Below, one piece after another: positions 10,974-22,602 of a DNA stretch of 64,000 bases. The DNA is taken from the NCBI GenBank assembly GCA_023548195.1, contig JAJHZJ010000419.1, positions 62,001 to 126,000 on the forward strand, written 5' to 3'. A program made the translations under genes and the position numbers. How positions within the stretch are numbered: the first letter of the stretch is position 1; each line of letters starts with the position of its first letter. The DNA comes from Bettongia penicillata ogilbyi (lineage: Eukaryota > Chordata > Mammalia > Diprotodontia > Potoroidae). Under the pieces are notes generated by a model. The model saw nothing but the letters and a program-made list of their open reading frames with translations. It was not told where the DNA came from and ran no database searches.

Positions 10974-12078
10974 ATACCCAAAAAGGGGAAAAAATAAGAT
11001 TGTAGAAGGTTACTTTCTTAGTGAACACGCATCATGTTCCATCCTTTCAGATGAGGAAGAACAATGCTTACCACCAGGGAAAGACATAAAAGTCAAGGCT
11101 TTTGTATCCCAAACATCTAAAATAAATATTCAGTGGTCTTGAGCCATGGAAGAGCTCAAAAAGATTTTGAAAATAAAGTAAAGAAGTGAAGAAAAAAATG
11201 TGAAGAGAAATGAGAGAGATGCATGAAAATAACGAAAAATATGTCAACTAGCTAAAGGGGACCTAAAAAAATGTTGAAGAAAATGAAATCTTTAAAAATA
11301 ATCTAACTCAATTGGCAAAAGAGGTTCAAAAAGTTAATGAGGAGAAGAATGCTATAAAAAGCAGAATTAGCCAAACGGAAAAGGAGGTTCAAAACCTCAC
11401 TAAAGGAAATAGTTCTTTAAAAATTAGAATGGAACAGATGGAAGCTAATGACTTTATGAGAAACAAAGAAATCACAAAGCAAAACCAAAAGAATGAAAAA
11501 AATGGAAGATAATGTGAAACATCTCATTGGAGAAACAACTGACCTGGAAAATAGATCCAGAAGAGATAATTTAAAAATTATGGTACCACCTGAAAGCCGT
11601 GATCAAAAAAAAAAAGAGCCTAGACATCATCCTTCATGAAATTATCAAGGAAAACTGCCCTGAGATTCCAGAACCAGAGGGTAAAATAAATACTGAAAGA
11701 ATCCAACAATCATCTCCTGAAGGAGATACAAAAAAAGAAACTAAGAAACTCCTACGAACATTGCAGCCAAATTCCAGAGTTACCCCGTTAAGGAGAAAAT
11801 ATTGCAAGTAGCTAGAAAGAAATAATTTGAGTATTATGGAAATATAATCAGGATAACACAAAATTTAACATCTTCTATGGTAAGGGATTGAAGGGCATGT
11901 AATATGGTATTCCAGAAGTCAAAGGAACTAGAAATAAAACCAAGAATCACATACCCAACAACACTGAGTATAATACTTCAGGAGAAAAATGATCTTACAC
12001 TGAAACAGAGTACTTTCAAGCATTCTTGATGACCAGAGCTGAAAAGAAAATGTGGCTTTCAAGCACAAGTATCAAGAG
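10974..12078 (+). pseudogene. Degenerate LINE-1 ORF1 of the older HAL1
   Basis: The frame corresponds to ORF1 but is unusable. The start codon position reads ATA (10974-10976), and an A-run just after it has lost two bases relative to the leftmost copy. Many further stops and shifts follow. The normal end (…QTQE stop) reads into ‘gtatca’. Recognisable pieces are the coiled coil (11,312-11,510, with MAKEVQKVNEEKNAIKSRIS) and the C-terminal ‘ISLDIIL/ENCPEIPEPEGK’-type segment around 11,620-11,690. Confidence 0.85.
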
Positions 12079-12084
12079 AAGCAT

Positions 12085-12097
12085 GAAAAGGTTAACA
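12085..12097 (+). repeat. Target-site duplication, left copy
   Basis: GAAAAGGTTAACA here is identical to 14,879-14,891, flanking the nested HAL1. The duplicated bases belong to the end of ORF1/3' UTR junction of the older element. Confidence 0.95.
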
Positions 12098-12753
12098 TGG
12101 AGGAGCCAAGATGGCAGAGTAGAAAGATTCACATATGCGAGCTCTGAGCCCACAGCCCATAAATTACCTGTAAAAAGAACTCCCAAAAAATTCTGGAGCA
12201 GTAGAAGCCATGCAGCAACAGAGGGGAGGAGATTGCTGCTCCAGAGAGCCCTGAAAAACTGACACCAAGGGTCCATCACGCACTGGACCCAGAGTGGAGC
12301 TCAGCCCATCCTTGGACATGCAGCCCCGAATGAAGCAGATCCCAGCAGGCTTCAGGGAAAGAATCTCAGGCAGTCACGAAGGTCCCTCAACCCACAGGCA
12401 CTACAAGTCAGTGAGAGAGACTTCTGGGTTGGCCAAGAGGGGAGCAGGGTGTCTCTATAACTCAGGCCCCCTCGGGAGGAAGCAGCAGAGGCAGTGGAGG
12501 CCAGGAGCTCCCGGAGCTGGCAGGACCTCGGATCCATTACTGAAGATCTCCGCATAAACCCCCTGAGGGAACTGAGCCTGGGAGGCAGCCCTGACCCCAC
12601 CTGAGAACCTGAATTTAATCTTACCCTGAATAGCAGCTGCACCCACCCACTGAAAGCCCTGAGGCTGGGGAACAGCATTTGAATCTCAGACTCCAAGCAG
12701 TAGTGAGGCAGGGGTGGAGTGGAATCTCAGAAGTCAAGTAACTGACTGGGAAA

Positions 12754-13857
12754 ATGCCCAGAAAAGGGAAAAAAATAAGACCATAGAAGGTTACTTTCTT
12801 GGTGAACAAATGTTTCCTCCTTTCCTTTCAGATGAGGAAGAACAATGCTTACCATCAGGGAAAGACATAGAAGACAAGGCCTCTGTATCCCAAACATCCG
12901 AAATAGATATCCAATGGGCTCAGGCCATGGAAGAGCTCAAAAAGGATTTTGAAAATCAAGTTATAGAGGTGGAGGAAAAACTAGTAAGAGAAATGAGAGA
13001 AATGCAAGAAAAGCATGAAAAACAGGTCAATACTTTTCTAAAGGAGACCCCAAAAAATGCTGAAGAAAATAACAGGTTTAAAAATAGGCTACCTCAATTG
13101 GCAAAAGAGGTTCAAAAAGCCAATAAGGAGAAGAATGCTTTCAAAAGCAGAATTAGCCAAATGGAAAAAGAAGTGCAAAAGCTCACTGAAGGAAATAGTT
13201 CTCTCAAAATTAGAATGGAACAGATGGAGGCTAATGACTTTCTGAGAAACCAAGAAATCAACAAACAAAACCAAAAGAATGAAAAAAATGGAAGACAATG
13301 TGAAATATCTCATTGGAAAAACAACTGACCTGGAAAATAGATCCAGGAGAGACGATTTAAAAATTATGGTACAACCTGAAAGCCGTGATCAAAAAAAAAA
13401 GAGCCTAGACATCATCCTTCATGAAATTATCAAGGAAAACTGCCCTGAGATTCCAGAACCAGAGGGCAAAATAAGTATTCAAGGAATCCACCAATCACCG
13501 ACTGAAAGAGATCCAAAAAGAGAAACTCCTAGGAACACTGTGGTCAAATTCCAGAATTGCCAGGTCAAGGAGAAAATATTGCAAGCAGCTAGAAAGAAAC
13601 AATTCCAGCATTGTGGAAATACAATCAGGATAACACAAAATCTTGCAGCTTCTTCATTAATGGATCAAAGGGCATGGAATAGGATATTCCAGAAGTGAAA
13701 GGAACTAGGACTAAAACCAAGAACTACCTACCCAGCAAAACTGAGTATAATACTTCAGGGGAAAATATGGTCTTTCAATGATATTGAGGACTTTCAAGCA
13801 TTCTTGATGAAAAGACCAGAGCTGAAAAGAAAATCTGACTTTCAAACAGAGGAATGA
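12754..13857 (+). pseudogene. LINE-1 ORF1, two compensating frameshifts plus one stop
   Basis: The span is exactly the length of the leftmost copy's ORF1 (1,104 nt). One A is missing from the A-run after codon 5 (near 12,771-12,777) and one A is extra in the A-run near 13,284-13,290. The frame is therefore wrong in between and then restored. A TGA at 13,696-13,698 interrupts the C-terminal domain just after WNRIFQK. Domains are visible in order: coiled coil with WAQAMEELKKDFENQV, RRM with DLENRSRRDDLKIM, and C-terminal KEKILQAARKKQF. The real stop is at 13,855-13,857. Inactive. Confidence 0.9.
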
Positions 13858-13997
13858 GAAGAAGCATGAAAAAGTAAACAGCAAAGAGAAGTCATAAGGG
13901 ACTTACCAAGGTTGAACTGTTTACATTCCTACATGGAAAGACAATATTTGTAAGTCTTGAAACTTTTCAGTATCTGGGTAGTTGGTGGGATTACACA

Positions 13998-14038
<41 letters not shown>

Positions 14039-14878
14039 ACAGAGAGCACAGAGTGAATTGAATAGGATAGGATCATATCTTAAAAAAATTAAGGAAAACG
14101 GTGAGAGAGAAATGTATTGGGAGGAGAGCGAGTGAAATGGAATGGGGTAAATTATCTCTCATAGAAGAGGCAAGCAGAAGACTTATAGTGGAACGGAAAA
14201 AGAGGAGAGCTGAGAAAAAAACATGAAGTTTACTCTCATCACATTCGACTAAAGGAAGGTAGAAAATGCACACTCATTTTGGTATGAAAACCTATCTTGA
14301 AATACAGGAAAGTGGGGGAGAAGGAGATAAGCAGTGTGGGAGGGATGATGAAAAGGGAGGGCAATGGGGGGGGAGCAATTAGAAGTCAACACTTTGGGGG
14401 GACAGAATCAAAAGAGAGAATAGGAACAATGGGGAGCTGGGATAGGATGGAGGGAAATATAGTTAGTCATACACAACACGACTATTATTGAAGTCATTTG
14501 CAAAACTACACAGATATGGCCTATATTGAATTGCCTGCCTTCCCAAAGGGAATGGGTGGGGAGGGAGGGATGGGAAGAAGTTGAAACTTAAAAGTTTTTG
14601 GAACAACTGTTTAGTATTGTTCTTGCTACTAGGAAATAAGAAATCCAGGTAATGGGGAATAGAAAGTTATCTGGCCCTACAGGACAAAAGAGAAGATGGG
14701 GACAAGGGAAGGGAAGGATTATAGAAGAGAGGGCAGATTGGTGATAGGGAAAATTAGAATGCTGTGTGTATTGGAGTGGAGGGGGGGATAAATGGGGAGA
14801 GAATTTGGAACCCAAAATTTTGTGAAAATGAATGTAAAAAGTTAAATAAATAAATTTATATTTGAAAAAGAAAAAAAA
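13858..14878 (+). other. HAL1 3' UTR with A-rich tail
   Basis: It begins ‘gaagcatgaaaaagtaaacagc’ and carries a (CA)n at 13,993-14,034. It then continues as G/A-rich non-coding sequence to the tail. The same sequence, with its own CA tract in the same place, recurs at 14,892-15,860 and 28,215-29,098. Confidence 0.85.
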
Positions 14879-14891
14879 GAAAAGGTTAACA
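14879..14891 (+). repeat. Target-site duplication, right copy
   Basis: Identical 13 bases to 12,085-12,097, placed immediately after the A-rich tail of the nested element. Confidence 0.95.
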
Positions 14892-15007
14892 GGAAAGAGA
14901 AATCATAAGGAACTTACTAAAGTTGAATTGTTTACATTCCTACACAGAAAGATAATATTTGTAACTCTTGAAACTTTTCTCATTATCTAGGTAGTTAGTG
15001 AGACTAT

Positions 15008-15047
<40 letters not shown>

Positions 15048-15862
15048 CAGAGGGTGAGTTGAATGGTAAGGAATTAAATCTAAAAAATCAAAATTAAGGG
15101 GTTAAGAGGAATATATTGGGAGGATAAAGGGAGAAATGGAATGAGGCAAATTATCTCCCATAGAAGAGGAAAGAAAAACCTTTTCCAATGGAGGGGAAAA
15201 CGGGGGAGATGAAAGGGAAAAAGTGAAACTTACTCTCATCCCATTTGGCTCAGGGAAGGAATACCATGCACACTCAATTTGGTATGAAAGCCTATCTTAC
15301 ACTATAGGAAAGTAGGGGAGAAGAGGATAAGCAGAGTGGGGGGATGATGGAAGGCAGGGCAAATGGGAGGAGGGAGGTATTAGAAGTAAACACTCTTGGG
15401 GAGGGACAAGTTCAAAAGACAGAACAGAAGAAATGGGGGCCCGGATAGGATGGAGGGAAAAACATACCATGACTGTTATGGAAGTCTTACAAAGCTACAC
15501 ATATATAGCCTATATTGAATTGGTTACCTTTTCAGTGGGGATGAGTGGGGAGGGAGGAAGGAAGAGAAGTTGAAACTCAAAGTTTTAGGAACAAATGTTG
15601 AGTATTGTTACTGCATGCAACCGAGAAATAAGAAATACAGATAAAGGGGTGTAGAAATTTGTCTTGCCCTACATGACAAAATAGAAGATAGGGATAAGGG
15701 TAGAGAAGGATATTAGAAAAGAGGGCAGATCGGGGAAAAGGGTAATCAGAATCCTTGGTGTTTTGGGGTGGGGGAGGGGAGAGATGGGGAGAAAATTTGG
15801 AACTCAAAATTTTGTGGAAACGAATGTTGAAAACTTAAAATAAATAAATATATCAATAATAA
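14892..15862 (+). mobile_element. Older HAL1 copy, 3' part (3' UTR)
   Basis: Continues the element begun at 10,276. It has ‘ggaaagagaaatcataagg’, a (CA)n at 15,012-15,044, the G/A-rich middle, and a terminal ‘aacttaaaataaataaata’. It is more diverged from the leftmost copy than the nested one, consistent with greater age. Confidence 0.88.
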
Positions 15863-15879
15863 GTACATCAGAAAGTTAT

Positions 15880-15968
15880 TATTTACATTTCTTCCCTCCT
15901 TTCCCCTTTTCCAACCCTAAACATAGTTACCATTAGAAACAAAATTTGTATATATATTTCTATCTATC

Positions 15969-16026
<58 letters not shown>

Positions 16027-16325
16027 ATATATATATATGTAAAATCATTTCCCACATACTTCTACTCATCAGTTCTTTCTCTGGATGCTGACATTGTCTT
16101 CATTTATTCCTTGCAGTTAATTTTTGCATTTATAATAATCAAAATATCTTAGTCACTCAGTTTTTCCTCAAATTGCTGTTACTAGTATAGAACACTCTCT
16201 TGATTCTGCTCATTTCTATCTTCATTATTTCATGCAAACCTATCCATGTTTTTCTAAATTCATTGGGCTCAACATATCATAGTAGCATTCCATCATAATC
16301 ACATCCCACAGCTTGATCAGCTGGC
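15880..16325 (-). mobile_element. L1 3' end (3' UTR and ORF2 tail), antisense
   Basis: Antisense words ‘actcatcagttctttctctggatgc’, ‘gcatttataataatcaaaat’ and ‘gtagcattccatcataatcac’ match the 3' end of marsupial L1. It contains a (TCTA)n at about 15,961-16,025 followed by a short (TA)n. 5'-truncated near 16,320. Confidence 0.65.
15961..16038. repeat. (TCTA)n / (TA)n microsatellite
   Basis: About 15 near-perfect TCTA tetranucleotides end in a TA run. It is embedded in the L1 3' end. Confidence 0.95.
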
Positions 16326-17384
16326 AATATCTGACAAGGATAGCAAACAATTCTAACTCAGCACTCTATCCACTATTCCCACCTTGCCTCTCTCAAAGCT
16401 TCTCTGACAGAAAGTTTTAATTATGGGTTCTGAAATCCTACATAATAAACTGAATGGTGTTCGGAGGTCAAAGAAGGATATAGAAAGAGTAAGAGGTTTA
16501 GGAATTTTAACAAAATAGGACAAGGAAAGAATAAATATAGTCCTGATTCATTCCTCAGAGAACCATTTATTGCTCTATTTTCCCTCTTACTCTAGCAGGG
16601 CTCATCTACTTTCCCAGCAAGCTCTTTACTATTTCTCTCTCCCTGCTTATTTTTTTTCCTTTCTCCTAGCTTCCCAGTAGAGATTGTTCATGGGTATGCA
16701 TGATTTTGTTGTTCATATTTCTTAATTTCACTTTGTTTTCTGGATTGGATAGACCATTTCACACTTTCATTAATATTTTAGTCCTGAGACAAAAACCTAA
16801 GTTTTATTCACAATAATTATTATTATTATTAATGATTTTAGTGAACTATTTTTCATTTAATTGATATTTTTTCAAAAACAAAAGCAAAATTTGTTCATAC
16901 CTTTTGACCACTTAACTATTAGAAAATAGTTTAAAATTTTATGTAATTGTCTAATTAATTCCACATATCGCTTAAGTACTAAACTTTTGTCAAAGAGATT
17001 GGCATAATATTAAGTGCCTCTGAACACATTCATGAAGATTCAATATCTTTTAGGCCAATGCTTATGCAATGAGTGTTTAAGTAATATGTCTGAAGTCAAA
17101 TAAATATGAAACTTTGTCATGGAAGGTCTAAGTGAATATCCTTAAAGTATTTCTGAGTTTATAATTCCTTCGAAGGAAGATTCTTAAACTTCTTTGGTCC
17201 TCTAGTACCTCGTAGGGGCCTATTTTATTCCCTAATTATTAAATAATTATTAATTCCTAGATATAAATGTAGATCTATGACATTATATGTAATGTCATGA
17301 TATTGCAAATCTTTTATCAGTTCTCCTTTGGATCCAAAAGTCTACTCATGATCCATTGTGGAACTTTTAAAGGAATCTTATCAA
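16326..17384. other. Mostly unassigned sequence with a SINE-like scrap
   Basis: ‘cagcactctatccactattccc’ at about 16,355-16,385 looks like an antisense SINE head. No coding frame is seen in the rest. Confidence 0.4.
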
Positions 17385-17568
17385 TGTGTCATTAACCTGA
17401 GATCCATGATCATTTAATAAATTTATATATTTGATAATTGCATTTCAAAATTACTAGTTCCTTGGTGATAATATTTTATGTATTTAATAATTTTCCTCAG
17501 GAGGAATCCACAGGCTTAACCAGATTTTCAAAGAGGTCCATGACACAAAAAAATGTTAAGAATGCTTA
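17385..17568. mobile_element. Possible hAT-type MITE
   Basis: The left end ‘cattaacctgagatccatga’ and right end ‘aaatgttaagaatgct’ form imperfect inverted termini of the TTAACC/GGTTAA type. The inner ‘ccacaggcttaaccagatt’ and ‘gaggtccatgacacaaaaa’ are words I associate with mammalian hAT-derived short repeats. No clear 8-bp duplication was found. Confidence 0.4.
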
Positions 17569-17719
17569 CCCTGGGACATATTACTTTTAGTGTGTCTGTT
17601 CTGTTTGGAACTGTTAAAAACAACATGTAGTTGGGATAGGTACCACTAGACCAGTGGTTTTATTTGTATGGAAAAATTCTAGATGAGGAAATTACCTTTA
17701 CTAATGTACATTGGTACCA

Positions 17720-17866
17720 TTTTTCCAAGATATTGTCATAGAGCAGAGAGTTAGTGGTTGTGACTTACTCAGGGTCACATACTTACTATGTGTAAAATGG
17801 GGAATTTAAATTCAGATTTTCCCAGTTCTGATACCAGGGTTGCACTCATTATTCCAAGTCTCATCA
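17720..17866 (-). mobile_element. MIR (antisense), diverged
   Basis: ‘tgtgacttactcagggtcacatacttactatg’ and ‘aatttaaattcagattttccc’ follow antisense MIR order. Only the core is preserved. Confidence 0.6.
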
Positions 17867-19194
17867 TGAATGAGGTTCCCTAAGAGTTAAATAAGAAGTA
17901 ATAATTTTATATCTATGAATTTAAATTGAATACCTCATCAAGACAGTAGATAGAAAAAATACAGCACAAGTCACAAACAGTATGACCAGTGATATTTAAA
18001 TAAGAGTTAGCCAAAGAGCAATATCTGAAATTTCCAATTGCAAAAGAATAGAGAAAAGTTCAATTTTAATATGATGAAAGAAAGCACAGTCAATAAAGGA
18101 ATTTGCAAGACAGGGAAGAAATAATCACTTTAAACAAAAGAATATGACTAGTTCTAGAAGATTTTAGTAGTTGTACTAATGATGACCTTTAAAAATAGAA
18201 ATTCAGAGTGAAAGGAAAAGTGGAAGAGTATGTGACTCTAAAAGAAAATATATTTCATCACGCTTAGGTGAAATTAAATGAAACAGATTAGAGACAACAC
18301 TTTAGTTGTACATCTTAAAAATTTAAGAAGTGAAAGTGAAAATGTAAAAACCTAATTGGCTGTCATCAGCCATTACTGTGGGCTAAAATACAGAGTTGAG
18401 CATCATTATAAAAACCTATGCTTTGCAAAAGAGTAGGGCATTGAAACACTATGTGAGTCTGCAAAGGAAACCTTTGGGAGATGATCTAATGGTTGTAATT
18501 ATACAACATATAATAGGATAAAAGTTCAACCACATAAATATTGATGGCAATTATCTAAGAATTAAATGCATGCTTCAAAATGTAAGGGCCATAGGAGAAT
18601 TAAATACTGCAGCATGAAACTTGTTTTGAAAAAACAATGGAAGCCCTTTCCCCAAAATGGGGCAATATAATAAATGCATCCTTACTTAAGGATTTATATT
18701 TAGGGGGGTATGTAAGATTAGGTTGTTCTATCTAGAACTGGAAAACCCTGAAAAATAATCCATAACTATAAAAGGAGAGCATCCACAATCAGAGTGAATG
18801 CAAACATGAAGACATTTTTGTACAATTAGATATACTCTGGGATACCCTGTAATAAACTTTGAAGTAGAAAAGGGAAATGCTTCATATACATCGATTTATC
18901 CAATAAAAAACAAACGGTATTGAAATGTTTCATGGCTTTATAGAACTGAAAGTGATTTAATTACTTTTGAATAATAAGAAGATCTCAGCCTAATTCAATC
19001 ATTAAAAGAGTGCATTTAGATTAATATATTTTGACTAACAAATCCCAGCCAGGGATACAAATCATGATGCTACCTTCTTCCCATAATTTAGTTGTTGCAG
19101 TTAATATTCAAGCACTAGACAATTTTCTTTCCATCAATAAAGCAGAACCCACCACCCACCAAAGGAAAGTCAGGAGAAGGCAAACACCAGGTAA
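17867..19194. other. Unassigned unique-looking sequence
   Basis: A-rich non-coding DNA. No reading frame or repeat I can name. Confidence 0.5.
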
Positions 19195-19345
19195 GTCAAT
19201 AAATAATAAATTTTTATTAAGCACCTACTTTCTGCCAGTCACTGTACTAAATGCTAGGAACATAAATAAGAACAAGAAAGACAGTCTCTAACTTCAAGGA
19301 ACTTACAATCTGATCAGGGGAGACAATATAAATGTAGTTGAAACT
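19195..19345 (-). mobile_element. L2-type 3' end (antisense)
   Basis: ‘tttattaagcacctact’, ‘cagtcactgtactaaatgc’ and ‘caaggaacttacaatctgatc’ match antisense L2. Moderate divergence. Confidence 0.75.
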
Positions 19346-19929
19346 CAGCAGAGGAGCTGACAGGAAATGAAAAGTTAACTGGAATTGTTGAGACCTCTAT
19401 AAAGGGAGGTTTGGGAGGAGATTTTTGCTCTTCTCTCCAGTCCTCTAATCAGAGGGGAGAGGTAGCTAAGGGGGTTGAAAGGATGTTAAGTACCAAAGCC
19501 AAAGTAATCTCCAGAATGATGAGAATTTTAGCTATGATGTTATACTGAGGAAAACCTTGATGGTCAAAGAGTCCAAATCAAATAGAGAAATAGATGGGAA
19601 AGGAAGAGGATAAATAAACCATCACCATCACATTGACCACTACTTTCAATTGTATCCTGATCTAGTTGCATCTCTTTGTGCAGCTTGGCTCCATTCATTT
19701 TGAACTCCTTTGATTTCTCCATAATATCAGTGAATTCATCATTAGGAAATCTTGCAAGATTCCATCAGCATGGTTGCTTATCAATATCTTCTTGCCCTGA
19801 TTGGAGGGTGGAGCTATAAGCTCCTCTGTTTAAGAAGTGGGGCAGGACAGGACATATCTCTTCAATTCTCATGCAGCTGGACTCATCCTATAATTCTTTG
19901 ACTTCTCTGCTATGTCCACTCACTGAGTA
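19346..19929. other. Unassigned sequence containing a short protein-like frame
   Basis: On the minus strand, 19,564-19,760 reads open for about 65 codons with a non-repetitive, acidic/lysine-rich composition (e.g. NDEFTDIMEKSKEFKMNG). No ATG-initiated ORF of useful length, splice sites or family could be assigned. It may be a pseudogene scrap or chance. Confidence 0.3.
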
Positions 19930-20080
19930 CTTACCTGCCTCTCCCCAACTTTCAAAGCTTTCTTTAATTAGATTATAACTTCTTTGGGAACTGTCTTTCT
20001 TCTTTGCATTCTTAGTGCTTAGTACAGTGTCTAGCAAATATTAGGCACTTGATAAATATTTATTGACTACTTGTAAGCAT
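19930..20080 (+). mobile_element. L2 3' end
   Basis: ‘agattataacttctttgggaactgtc’, ‘gtgcttagtacagtgtctagcaa’ and ‘ggcacttgataaatatttattgac’ are the canonical L2 3' terminal words in sense. Confidence 0.78.
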
Positions 20081-21177
20081 GAATAAGGTGGGATATTGGT
20101 CATTTTCTTATTGGAATTCAATTTCCCAGGTTCAAGATAAATTGCAAGCATCTGAAGGATTACTGTCCTTTGAACCCTGATAATTCACAGCTGTACTGAG
20201 TCATAGAGTTTTGGTGCCATCTGGCTCTGGGTCAATCAGTGGCCGAGTCTTTATTATATATTCTGGGAGGTTAGCATTTTACTTTGGGGCCTGGCTCATG
20301 AGAAGAACTTTTTGATTCCCTGCATCAGATTTTGGATAGCTCTTTGTTAAAAGTCCCTCTGACTACTTCAATGTTGATGTTTTCCAAGGCTGGTGATTGT
20401 ATTATTCTGTTTAGACCTTTGGAGCACTGTTTATTGAATTCTTTCTTGGCTACTCACTTTTTTCTGCTTATCTGTCTGCATTGTTATACTGAGTTCTTTC
20501 TGTTTTACTGTCTATTAATTAAAGTAAGATCGTTAGCTCCTTTAAGAAACTCTTTCTTTTAGAAAAACCGATCAAAGAACCTCTGCTAGCAGTTCAGCCT
20601 GTGTGCTATTGTAGTTGCTAGTACACTATTGACAATCCAAAACCCTGACCCCAGACCCTTGGGAATAGCAGTGTCCCATAAACTATCAGTCCTGCTTTCA
20701 GTCCAACACCTATAGCTGACAGAGGAGAAAACAACGAGGAGAAGAGACACTTGTTCCTCATCAAAGTCACCAGGGATGAATGAACAACTGCCTCCAACAG
20801 GCAGATGGGTTCTGAAGCCCTGGTAGTGGAAGCACCCATTAAACCCCTCATCCCTCCCAGTCATCATCCAGAAATACATTGCCTGTGTAGAAAAGGGATA
20901 GCAATATTTACCAAGTTCCAACACAGCACGGGCAAGATAGCCTACTTAAGCAGCAAAGAACCTTGTGAAATAGAAAGGAGGCATCAATTGTCAAGCAAGT
21001 CAAGTCACCATCCTTCACCTTGACCACCATGTACCTTTAATCCCTGATGGAAGTAGCCCCAAAGTTTTCACGTAAGAGACTTGGGAATAATACTGTTTCC
21101 CTCCTATTTTCCATAAACATCATTCTGGGAAGCAACTGGACAACTGATCCTACAGATGCTACAGTTACAGACACTAA
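20081..21177. other. Unassigned sequence
   Basis: Somewhat higher complexity than its neighbours, but no family or gene assigned. Several short frames overlap on both strands without protein-like continuity. Confidence 0.45.
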
Positions 21178-21290
21178 AGATCCATAAAAGAAAATTCTTG
21201 TCACCAAAGTCTTTGGCATTGTCTAACAGTTCAACATAAGAAACTTAAAATTTTATCTGTAAAAATGTCATTAAAGAAAAATGATTACCA
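21178..21290 (+). pseudogene. Y-box/cold-shock-domain-like processed pseudogene fragment
   Basis: From about 21,187 the plus frame reads KKILVTKVFGIV, a stop, then QFNIRN. This closely follows the start of the Y-box-protein cold-shock domain (KKV-ATKVLGTVKWFNVRN in the family). The stop replaces the lysine before the first RNA-binding aromatic. Further stops follow. Resemblance fades after about 35 codons, and I could not extend it 3'. No introns are visible across the match. Small, so a chance match is possible but unlikely at this density. Confidence 0.42.
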
Positions 21291-21364
21291 TCTATTTTGC
21301 TGCTGAACCATAATAAACACAAAACTTTTCCATCTGACTTGCAGCTAAAACTTGCTACATATGT

Positions 21365-21475
21365 TGCTCCCTGATCAGAAGGTGATTTTCTTAAGACCAA
21401 AAAATCTTACCTTTTTTTTGAGTCCTTAGCAATTTTCACATAGCAAATGTTTAATAAAACCTTTTTTCATTCTGT
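21365..21475 (+). mobile_element. L2 3' end fragment
   Basis: ‘tcttaagaccaaaaaatc’ then ‘tccttagcaattttcacatagcaaatgtttaat’-type order equals the L2 end. Short. Confidence 0.55.
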
Positions 21476-22445
21476 CATTTTTCTCTTCAGATGATTTTTT
21501 TTTTGTTGCTGTTGAAAGAAGGATGTTTTGTCATGAATTAACTAGATATGAAGAACTCATACCGTGGAAAATCTCACCAATGAGAATTTCAGTAACTTTA
21601 GAGTCACTGACAGTAGTGTGGTAACACTGAGAGTTTTTGTGACTTAGATAACTATCTAGAGTTCATGTCTGCTAGAGGAATTGTATCTTTCCTAATCTAA
21701 CACTCACCTCACATCTACTACATCATACTGAAGCTGGCACTTTTAAGGGAATATATCAGAATATATCTCTTGAGTCACTTGATTTGGTGCTAAACATTAT
21801 AATCCTAAAAACATATAAATGAGCCTTAGGATGAAATAAAAGAAAAGTGTGTTAAGTCACTATGAAGAAATGGCAGGTTAATGATAACAGATTTCCCAAA
21901 AGAAATAAACACTCACCTACCAATTACACTTGTTTCTCATTGCTGGAAACTTCTCATGTTTCATAACAAACACATTTTCTTTTTTTGAGAAAGTCTCAGA
22001 GTGAATCTGCAAGAAAAATGAAGTCTTTCCAAGTGACCTAGAAAAAGAAGTCATGATCAACAAAGAGAAAAAAGCTCAGAGGATGTAGTCATGCTAAATA
22101 CATATTTTTTTAAATTACAAATGAAAAGATGTTCCAGATAGGGGTTAAGGGTAATGGTAAGGAAAACAGAGAGAAAGTTCCTAGTAGATGTGATGAGGAT
22201 ATCTGTTCTTTCTTGACAAAATGTGTATCAATATTACTTTCTTCTAAAACAGTATACTTAAAGTCCGTAATAAAAGCAACCTAGAAAAAAAAAGAACAGG
22301 GATTCAAAAAGTTATGCAGATATAGTTAACTAGAGATATGTGAGTATAGCTTTTTCATAATAGCAAAAAAAAGTTTCCTTGTAAATGTGCTTTTCTAACC
22401 TTAATTGAGGGTTGGATATATTTGAAAAGGAGCTGAATTGAATTA
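21476..22445. other. Unassigned sequence
   Basis: No gene or repeat recognised. Confidence 0.5.
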
Positions 22446-22602
22446 GTGTTAGGTTTGTACATGAAAGGGGAGGGACAAAGTGAAAGAGTGGACAAGAAGG
22501 GAGGAGGAAGGAAAAGAAGGGAAGAAAAAAGGAGAGAGGAAGGAAAGAAGAAAAGAAGAAAAAAGAAGGAAGAAACAAACAAGGAAGGAAGAAAGAGGAA
22601 TA
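22446..22602 (+). repeat. Polypurine (GGAA/GAAG)-rich tract
   Basis: About 130 of these bases (mainly 22,463-22,602) are almost exclusively A and G, made of GGAAG, AAAGAAG and GGAGAG words. The open frames here on both strands are compositional. Confidence 0.9.

Larger units (their letters stand above)
10276..12097 (+). mobile_element. Older HAL1 copy, 5' part (5' UTR and ORF1), interrupted by a younger HAL1
   Basis: It starts with the family signature (‘ggccaagatggtggaat’) and ‘accccacagcccataaaatacct’, followed by a 0.7-kb 5' UTR, then ORF1. It stops at 12,097 inside ‘gaaaaggttaaca’. The same 13 bases resume at 14,879-14,891, where this element's 3' UTR continues to about 15,860. The two parts are therefore one element split by the nested insertion. 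Confidence 0.9.
12098..14878 (+). mobile_element. Complete HAL1 inserted into an older HAL1
   Basis: This is a full-length, 2.78-kb ORF1-only element. It comprises a 5' end ‘ggagccaagatggcagagtag’, a 5' UTR of about 655 bp, ORF1 12,754-13,857, a 1-kb 3' UTR with an internal (CA)n, and an A-rich tail (‘aaataaataaattt’ … ‘aaaaagaaaaaaaa’). It is flanked by an exact 13-bp duplication, the signature of target-primed reverse transcription. No ORF2 is present, so mobilisation must have used L1 proteins in trans (inference from the family). Confidence 0.93.

Noticed and set aside
15961..16030. CRISPR-like regular repeats
   Set aside because: It is a plain TCTA microsatellite without spacers; the sequence is eukaryotic throughout.
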